This document shows, one piece after another, positions 59,430-64,000 of a DNA stretch of 64,000 bases (within the stretch, counting starts at the first letter, position 1; each line of letters opens with the position of its first letter). A model generated the notes under the pieces. That model was not told the DNA's origin, ran no database searches, and saw only the letters and a list, made by a program, of their open reading frames with translations. This DNA is from a bacterium (GTDB lineage: Bacteria; AUK180), in the NCBI GenBank assembly GCA_023144005.1, contig JAGLGN010000027.1:1-64000 (forward strand). Direction: 5' to 3'. Both the position numbers and the translations under genes were made by a program.

Positions 59430-60005
59430 ATGAAATCGATAAAAGGAACCGAAACAGAAAAAAACCTACTGAAATCATTTGCGGGTGAATCCCAAGCAAG
59501 AAACAGATATACCTTCTTTGCGTCCGCGGCAAAGAAAGAGGGCTATGTCCAGATCCAGAAGGTCTTTCTGGAAACAGCAGAGAATGAGAAGGAGCATGCG
59601 AAGGTCTTCTTCAAATTCTTAGAAGGCGGAGACCTGGAGATACAGGCCACATATCCTGCCGGCAGGATCGGCACCACAGAAGAGAATCTTGAAGGCGCAG
59701 CGAATGGTGAACATGAGGAATGGGAAATTATTTACAAGGAATTCGAAGATACAGCCAGACGCGAGGGATTTCCTGAGATAGCTTTTAAATTCAAAGAGAT
59801 CGCCGAGGTCGAAGAAGAGCATGAAAAGAGATATCGCTCATTGGTAAAAAATATCAGAGAAGGCACCGTATTCAGAAAAAAAGATAAGGTCAAATGGCAT
59901 TGCCTCAATTGCGGCTATGTTCATTTCGGCAATGAAGCACCAGAGATGTGCCCGGCCTGTGATCATCCTCAGGCGCATTACGAAGTACTTCCGGAAAATT
60001 ACTAA
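59430..60005 (+). CDS. rbr: Rubrerythrin
   Basis: 191 residues, standard length. A four-helix ferritin-like domain supplies the di-iron ligands (AGESQARNRY, ENEKEHAKVF, EVEEEHEKRY), and the C-terminal rubredoxin domain binds iron through CLNCGYV and CPACDH. It reduces hydrogen peroxide to water in anaerobes, taking electrons from rubredoxin or NAD(P)H-linked partners. A good promoter and SD, and a hairpin terminator after the stop, make it a single-gene unit. Confidence 0.95.
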   Translation: MKSIKGTETEKNLLKSFAGESQARNRYTFFASAAKKEGYVQIQKVFLETAENEKEHAKVFFKFLEGGDLEIQATYPAGRIGTTEENLEGAANGEHEEWEIIYKEFEDTARREGFPEIAFKFKEIAEVEEEHEKRYRSLVKNIREGTVFRKKDKVKWHCLNCGYVHFGNEAPEMCPACDHPQAHYEVLPENY

Positions 60006-60017
60006 ATCCAACGAGGG

Positions 60018-60035
60018 AGAGGCCTGACGGCCTCT
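60018..60035 (+). terminator. Terminator of rubrerythrin
   Basis: AGAGGCC (60018-60024), TGAC loop, GGCCTCT (60029-60035), 13 bases after the stop, followed by T-containing sequence (TTAATAAACCTTTT). Confidence 0.55.
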
Positions 60036-60104
60036 GCCTTAATAAACCTTTTCAAAATCGATTAAAATAAATAGTAAATAATTATTATGAAAACGAATCC
60101 TTCT

Positions 60105-60134
60105 TTGTCATTCTTACGGAAGCGGGAATGACAA
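60105..60134. repeat. TTGTCATTC...GAATGACAA palindrome
   Basis: 9-bp perfect arms (60105-60113, 60126-60134) around a 12-base centre TTACGGAAGCGG. The pattern TCATTC...GAAGCGGGAATGA is like the palindromic repeats dispersed in many bacterial genomes. Confidence 0.55.
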
Positions 60135-60326
60135 GAGACAGGTCCAGCTCTTTCATTACAAATATACTGCCATTCTTTATTGTATTTTCCCACTTCACAC
60201 TTTCTTTTGCACTTGTCTCTGGGACACTGGGTCCACTGGGTAACTGCGTAGCTAGTCCCTTGTGCTCTGCGAAGCTTAACTTTTGAACAATCATGCACAT
60301 CGTTCTCCACAGTGGAACGATGGCAA

Positions 60327-60356
60327 GTAAGGGCGAACACAGAGGTTCGCCCTTAC
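60327..60356. repeat. GTAAGGGCGAAC palindrome
   Basis: Perfect 12-bp arms GTAAGGGCGAAC (60327-60338) and GTTCGCCCTTAC (60345-60356) with a 6-base loop, 17 bases past the stop of the barrel gene on the minus strand. It may serve as that gene's 3' hairpin; similar GGGCGAAC palindromes occur in many unrelated genomes. Confidence 0.6.
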
Positions 60357-60373
60357 GATTATCGGTCAGATAT

Positions 60374-61228
60374 TTACATATCGAAATTGAGCGAAATGCC
60401 GAAGAAGAATTCAATACCGGTCATATCGATCTTAGCTTCTTCAAGGTTTGTAATGGTAGTATCCGCATCATACAGATCCTTTTCCTCAGGTGTCAGATTA
60501 TCCCAGTGATGCTCATCAGCGAAGTCATACGAATACAGTGTTGTGCCGTCCAGATCGCCCTCGCCGGCATATCCTGATATAGCACCCATTCTTCCGATCA
60601 CGCCAAGATAAACAGAGAACATATCGTTTATGGCATATTCGCCCTTTACATTCAGTACGCCCGCGATGCCCGAACCATTGAATATTTCCGGCTCGTCAAG
60701 AGTCTGATCAGCTCCGGCAACTGTCATTTTTGTTTGCTCATTTGTAATTTTGCTCATGTAGTATTCAAAACCGGGGCCGACATAAAGATTCATCTTCTCA
60801 CCCAAAGGCAATACATAGTAAAGGTTTAAACCGAATGGGAAAGCCCAGTTCTTCATATCCGTTTCCATATATATATCCGGCTGCGCTACGGGAGAATCCG
60901 AAACATCCGCAGTAAATACCGATGTCACCGTACCGGGCATTCCGATCTTTAATCCGGCAACGAAGCTGGACATCTGGAGCGAAAGCTCAAGGTTTGCCGC
61001 TGGGATCATTTTGACCTCTTCTCCGGTCACATCTACGGTGTCATATGCCAAATCCATTAATGCAGTTGTCATAGTCTCCAAAGATTTGATCATGTCATTG
61101 AAATCAGAATTGGACATAAGCGCTAATCCGCCATTCAAGTTAACCTTAAACTTCAGATTCTCGGCGGATGCCGGAAGGACCAGACCCAAGATGAGTACAA
61201 CAACAAACAATTTCAAAAAACCTTTCAT
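60374..61228 (-). CDS. Outer-membrane beta-barrel protein
   Basis: 284 residues from the ATG at 61228, chosen for AAAGGAGG upstream and the signal peptide (MKGFLKLFVVVLILGLVLPASA); the longer open frame upstream is not coding. The mature part alternates strands typical of small 8-stranded barrels (LNGGLALMS ... MNLYVGPGFEYYMSKI ... FEFFFGISLNFDM-like end). It is probably an OmpA/OmpW-like porin or structural protein. An acidic loop (DGTTLYSYDFADEHHWDNLTPEEKDLYDA) precedes the last strand. Family not recognised further. Confidence 0.75.
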   Translation of the reverse strand: MKGFLKLFVVVLILGLVLPASAENLKFKVNLNGGLALMSNSDFNDMIKSLETMTTALMDLAYDTVDVTGEEVKMIPAANLELSLQMSSFVAGLKIGMPGTVTSVFTADVSDSPVAQPDIYMETDMKNWAFPFGLNLYYVLPLGEKMNLYVGPGFEYYMSKITNEQTKMTVAGADQTLDEPEIFNGSGIAGVLNVKGEYAINDMFSVYLGVIGRMGAISGYAGEGDLDGTTLYSYDFADEHHWDNLTPEEKDLYDADTTITNLEEAKIDMTGIEFFFGISLNFDM

Positions 61229-61283
61229 ACAACCTCCTTTAAGTAGGGTGAATCCCCACAGTATGAAATCATAACTATACTTA

Positions 61284-61312
61284 ACTTTAATGTATTTTTC
61301 GGATTTAGTCAA
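61284..61312 (-). promoter_or_regulatory. Promoter of barrel-protein gene
   Basis: Minus strand: TTGACT (61312-61307), 17 bp, TAAAGT (61289-61284), giving a ~50-base leader before the SD. Confidence 0.5.
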
Positions 61313-61380
61313 ATTTTTCGGATATATTTTTGCAATAGTAAGGAACCTGACGCGGTGCATGTGTGACATAGAGAAGGTAG

Positions 61381-61476
61381 TTCAAAGGTTGAAAAGTTCA
61401 AGATTGAAGTGAAATTCTCTTTGTATTTTATCTTATAATTGTCAATTATCCATTGTTTATTGTCCATTGTTAATTG
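61381..61476. repeat. Intergenic mosaic repeat
   Basis: TTCAAAGGTTGAAAAGTTCA, then AAATTCTCTTTGTATTTTATC, then TTATAATTGTCAATTATCC. The same pieces in the same order occur inverted at 27262-27360. Confidence 0.5.
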
Positions 61477-61496
61477 ATTTAGCGGTCCCCTTGTGC

Positions 61497-61520
61497 GGGG
61501 AGAGCACGGATGCCCTCCCC
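61497..61520 (-). terminator. Terminator hairpin of the Ig-repeat gene
   Basis: GGGGAGAGC (61497-61505) and GCCCTCCCC (61512-61520) pair at 8 of 9 positions, 14 bases past the stop on the minus strand; no U-tract. Confidence 0.45.
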
Positions 61521-61534
61521 GATTATTTTGAAAA

Positions 61535-64000
61535 CTATCTTACGATAGCAAATTTTCCGATAGCGGTGTCTCCGTCTATCTCATATACCCAGAAGTAGAT
61601 ACCGGAAGCATATTCCAGTACATCAAGGGAGTAGAGAGTAGAAGCAACGATCTCGATCTCTTCCATTATTGAGCCTGAAACACTATAAATGGTGATCTTT
61701 CCGCCGTCCGCGACATTAGCGAAATTCACTACATCTGTGGTAACAGGATTAGGATAGAGTACCATGGCGTCAGCAGTCCCTGCAGCTATATCGAATACTG
61801 CACTGGCCTGCATTCCCCAATCGATCAAGTATCCTTCTATATCTTCTATACCGGAAGTGGTCAGAGTATAAGCGCCTTCTGCAAGCTCAGATGCGAATGT
61901 TAGGCGCACAACAGTAGCGGATGTCCTGATTGCGGTAGAGGGTACCAGATCTCCGGGAGTAACCAGATAATTTCCCTCAAGTTCTCCTGTGGCCTGAGTT
62001 ATCTCTTCCGTAAAGGTCACATCCAGTACAGTATTGCTGACAACATCGATAGATGCGATTCCGGGAGGATTCACGGCTACGATCGCAAATGCGCCAGTGT
62101 TAACTCCGCTGAATTCGACACCGTTTCCATCAGTATCTTCAACGCCTTCGACCGTGATCACATAATTATCCGGTGCAAAGAGTGAGGCGAAATCAAGCTG
62201 TACGGTAGTCACAGAAGTCCTGGTCGCGGTAGCCGGAGTAATATTTCCGGGAGTCACAACAAAGTTGGCCTCTGTTTCAGCCGTTACCTGCGTAACCTCT
62301 TCACTGAAGGTCAGTGTAAGAGTACTGTTATCGGTAACAACGGTATTTGTAAGCTCCGGCGGAGTTCCCACGCTGATAGAGAAGTTAAGCGCATTATTGC
62401 CGCTCAATTCAACCGCATTCGCTTCTGTATCTTCAACACCTTCCACGGTGAGCAGATAAAGCCCTTGAGCAAAAGGAGCAGCAAATACCAGTGTTACGGT
62501 ATTGGTTGTTATCCTCGTTGCGGATGCAGGTGAAATATCTCCTGCGGTCACAACATAATTACCCAAAGTCTGAGAAGAAGCAAGTGTCACTTCTTCGCTG
62601 AAAGTAACGGTGAGGGTAGCGGTATTAACTACATCAACAGCCGTCAGCTCAGGAGGACTTCCCACTGTGATGGTGAATTCTCCTTCATTCTCATTACTGA
62701 GTTCAATAGCGTTGCCGTCAACATCTTCCACACCTTCTATTGTAAGGGTATAAATATCCTGTGCGAAATCAGAAGCAAAGGTGAGCCGAACTGTATCGGT
62801 ATCGGTTCTTGAAGCAACAGTAGGATTAATATCTCCAACTGTTACAACATAATTGGCCAGGGTTTGAGCCGTAGCAAGCGTCACTTCTTCGCTGAAGTCA
62901 AGATCCAGTGTATGATTGTCAACTACAGTTATGGTAACCAACTCTGGCGGTGTAAAATCAACGCTGAAGGGATGCGCGATATCTGTCATGGCAAATGGTA
63001 TGGTATTTCCACCATAATCATATGCGTCGGCAAATACATAATACTTGTAATCACCGGTAGGTAATGAGTTACTATAAGATGTCGTATCAACGCCCAGGCC
63101 CTGGTAAACATACGGGGCCGGTTTCATATCACCTGAACCGTCAAGTTCGTAAATTGTGATCACATATGTGATCCCGTTTATCCCTGTAGGATTGCCCGCG
63201 ACCCAATTGTCGGTAAGTCCGTTTCCTGTGTAGAGATTCCACTCCAATGTGACTGGTCCGGCAAAAACAGTATCATCTGCGGTAACAATATCCACATAAT
63301 CGACCATATCAACGACAACATCCGTAACATCTGCAGAAAGGTCGGAGATCAGAGGATAATAGGATCCCGTAATAACACCGTCTATCCAATGGGCAACTGC
63401 AGGTGACAGATCATCATCTTCGGCTTCGGGGAAGACAATATATGTCACTCCCTCTTCAAGGCCGCCCTGGAATTCAAAGTATCCCGAACCGTCTGTGACA
63501 ACGGTCATGACCCTGTTTGCTGAATCCAGAAGCTCTTTATACTCATTATTTTTAAAGAGAGACATTGATAAGCCCGCAACCGGATCGTCCTGACCCCAGG
63601 AGATTGCATGCGAATAGGCATTTCCTGCGATCTTGAGATTAGTGACCTTCTCAACATCGGACTGTTTTCTGACCAATATCTGATAATAGCTGGTGAATGG
63701 CGAATCATAATCCATCTGGCCGACAATACCAACTACCGTCACTGTTTCTCCGAGCGTGAAATCGGCCACGGCATCCCAGGTAATATCACCTGTACCGTCA
63801 TACCAGAAAACCGTTATCCCATAGGAATCGGTCTCTGTGGCATCCTGGACACCCAACTTGTTCCTGTTGGATGTCTTATCAATATAACTGACCACACCAG
63901 TGAATGTAACCAGCTGGCCTTCCTTGGCTTCGATATCCTGCCAGTTCTCTTCCAGTGTGGTATTAATGGCTTCGGGGGTGATCGTGGTTCCTGAAGGCGT
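61535..64000 (-). CDS. Giant secreted Ig-repeat protein with C-terminal sorting domain (5' end outside window)
   Basis: The frame stays open to base 64000, so at least 822 residues are present and the N terminus is missing; the GTG at 63895 is internal. Visible domains: an OB-fold-like segment (TFTGVVSYIDKT ... VTVVGIVGQMDY), a carboxypeptidase-regulatory-like segment (VVTDGSGYFEFQGG), then four ~98-residue SbsA/Big_5-type Ig repeats, each beginning PPEL and containing TFSEEVT and GVEDTDGN. The last ~75 residues (LYPNPVTTD ... SGIYFWVYEIDG ... FAIVR) are a sorting domain like that of the endonuclease at 18712. OB-fold modules of this kind often accompany extracellular nucleases, so the missing part may hold an enzyme; this is inference. 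Codon-level similarity among the repeats indicates recent duplication. Confidence 0.85.
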   Translation of the reverse strand, partial: TPSGTTITPEAINTTLEENWQDIEAKEGQLVTFTGVVSYIDKTSNRNKLGVQDATETDSYGITVFWYDGTGDITWDAVADFTLGETVTVVGIVGQMDYDSPFTSYYQILVRKQSDVEKVTNLKIAGNAYSHAISWGQDDPVAGLSMSLFKNNEYKELLDSANRVMTVVTDGSGYFEFQGGLEEGVTYIVFPEAEDDDLSPAVAHWIDGVITGSYYPLISDLSADVTDVVVDMVDYVDIVTADDTVFAGPVTLEWNLYTGNGLTDNWVAGNPTGINGITYVITIYELDGSGDMKPAPYVYQGLGVDTTSYSNSLPTGDYKYYVFADAYDYGGNTIPFAMTDIAHPFSVDFTPPELVTITVVDNHTLDLDFSEEVTLATAQTLANYVVTVGDINPTVASRTDTDTVRLTFASDFAQDIYTLTIEGVEDVDGNAIELSNENEGEFTITVGSPPELTAVDVVNTATLTVTFSEEVTLASSQTLGNYVVTAGDISPASATRITTNTVTLVFAAPFAQGLYLLTVEGVEDTEANAVELSGNNALNFSISVGTPPELTNTVVTDNSTLTLTFSEEVTQVTAETEANFVVTPGNITPATATRTSVTTVQLDFASLFAPDNYVITVEGVEDTDGNGVEFSGVNTGAFAIVAVNPPGIASIDVVSNTVLDVTFTEEITQATGELEGNYLVTPGDLVPSTAIRTSATVVRLTFASELAEGAYTLTTSGIEDIEGYLIDWGMQASAVFDIAAGTADAMVLYPNPVTTDVVNFANVADGGKITIYSVSGSIMEEIEIVASTLYSLDVLEYASGIYFWVYEIDGDTAIGKFAIVR

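Larger units (their letters stand above)
60006..60373. other. Gene-free stretch with palindromic repeats
   Basis: 368 bases with no gene. They hold the rubrerythrin terminator, a TTGTCATTC palindrome, a block resembling intergenic text elsewhere (TCCACTGGGTAA at 60231, inverted near 53735; GCGAAGCTT near 60270, cf. 190), a small CGTTC...GAACG hairpin (60301-60319) and a strong GTAAGGGCGAAC palindrome. Confidence 0.6.
61229..61534. other. Intergenic region between barrel and Ig-repeat genes
   Basis: 306 bases: barrel-gene promoter (61284-61312), a mosaic repeat (61381-61476) and a terminator hairpin for the gene on the right. No gene is seen. Confidence 0.6.

Noticed and set aside
61229-61369. 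47-residue N-terminal extension of the barrel protein.
   Set aside because: The signal peptide and AAAGGAGG point to the ATG at 61228; the extension covers the promoter region.
1-64000. CRISPR array, tRNA or rRNA genes.
   Set aside because: No regularly spaced direct repeats, no tRNA T-loop/CCA patterns and no rRNA-like stretches were recognised on either strand.

Overview
The window comes from an uncultured-type, Gram-negative, probably strictly anaerobic bacterium. The envelope is double: there are lipoproteins with lipoboxes, beta-barrel-like proteins, a periplasmic alpha-2-macroglobulin with PBP1C, and two very large secreted proteins that end in the same kind of C-terminal sorting domain (YPNP motif, then SGIY, then a terminal VIR/IVR), as seen in Bacteroidetes and many FCB-type candidate phyla. 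Anaerobic life is suggested by rubrerythrin, a NuoE/NuoF/NuoG-GltD flavin complex and a radical SAM enzyme. I cannot name the phylum from this window. Most genes are on the minus strand. Recognisable promoters are sigma70-like (TTGAAA/T, 16-18 bp, TATAAT); several lie so close to the ATG that the mRNA should be leaderless.

Layout. 1-12 kb: a secreted M23 peptidase-DUF4846 lipoprotein, a TPR protein, tldE-tldD, a Kef-type antiporter with a PTS-EIIA/PII-like regulator, a divergent PEP carboxykinase, uvrB and a small membrane protein. 12.4-17.9 kb: an AT-rich plus-strand island with radC and a type III restriction-modification system (mod, res), followed by a decayed stretch. 18.7-29 kb: a 1325-residue secreted endonuclease I with eight Fn3-like repeats, a radical SAM protein, two DUF3795 proteins, a CsgG/FlgO-like protein, a DJ-1 protein, a Spy-like protein and a DRG-type GTPase. 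29-42 kb: a flippase and an AEC-type permease on the plus strand, then a long minus-strand operon (ndk, three subunits of a probable electron-bifurcating transhydrogenase, and a complete ECF transporter). 40-54 kb: PBP1C, alpha-2-macroglobulin, an aminotransferase, and a heterodimeric ABC exporter with an outer-membrane-like protein. 54-64 kb: a small lipoprotein, an S9 peptidase lipoprotein, a nucleoside-diphosphate-sugar epimerase-like protein, a secreted S1/P1 nuclease, rubrerythrin, a beta-barrel protein and the 3' part of a giant Ig-repeat surface protein cut by the window edge.

The most notable non-coding content is a family of small non-autonomous mobile elements: three ~250-270 bp copies and one 91 bp derivative, with 31-bp terminal inverted repeats and, in two copies, flanking TA. 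There is also a separate ~190 bp element with 25-bp inverted ends of the GGGACGGT type. One copy of each supplies the stop codon and last residues of a neighbouring gene. Other intergenic spaces hold palindromes and shared mosaic repeats.

Functional threads: redox balancing (transhydrogenase-like complex, rubrerythrin), extracellular nucleic acid use (two secreted nucleases), envelope defence (alpha-2-macroglobulin/PBP1C), and defence against foreign DNA (type III R-M with radC). No rRNA, tRNA or CRISPR was seen.
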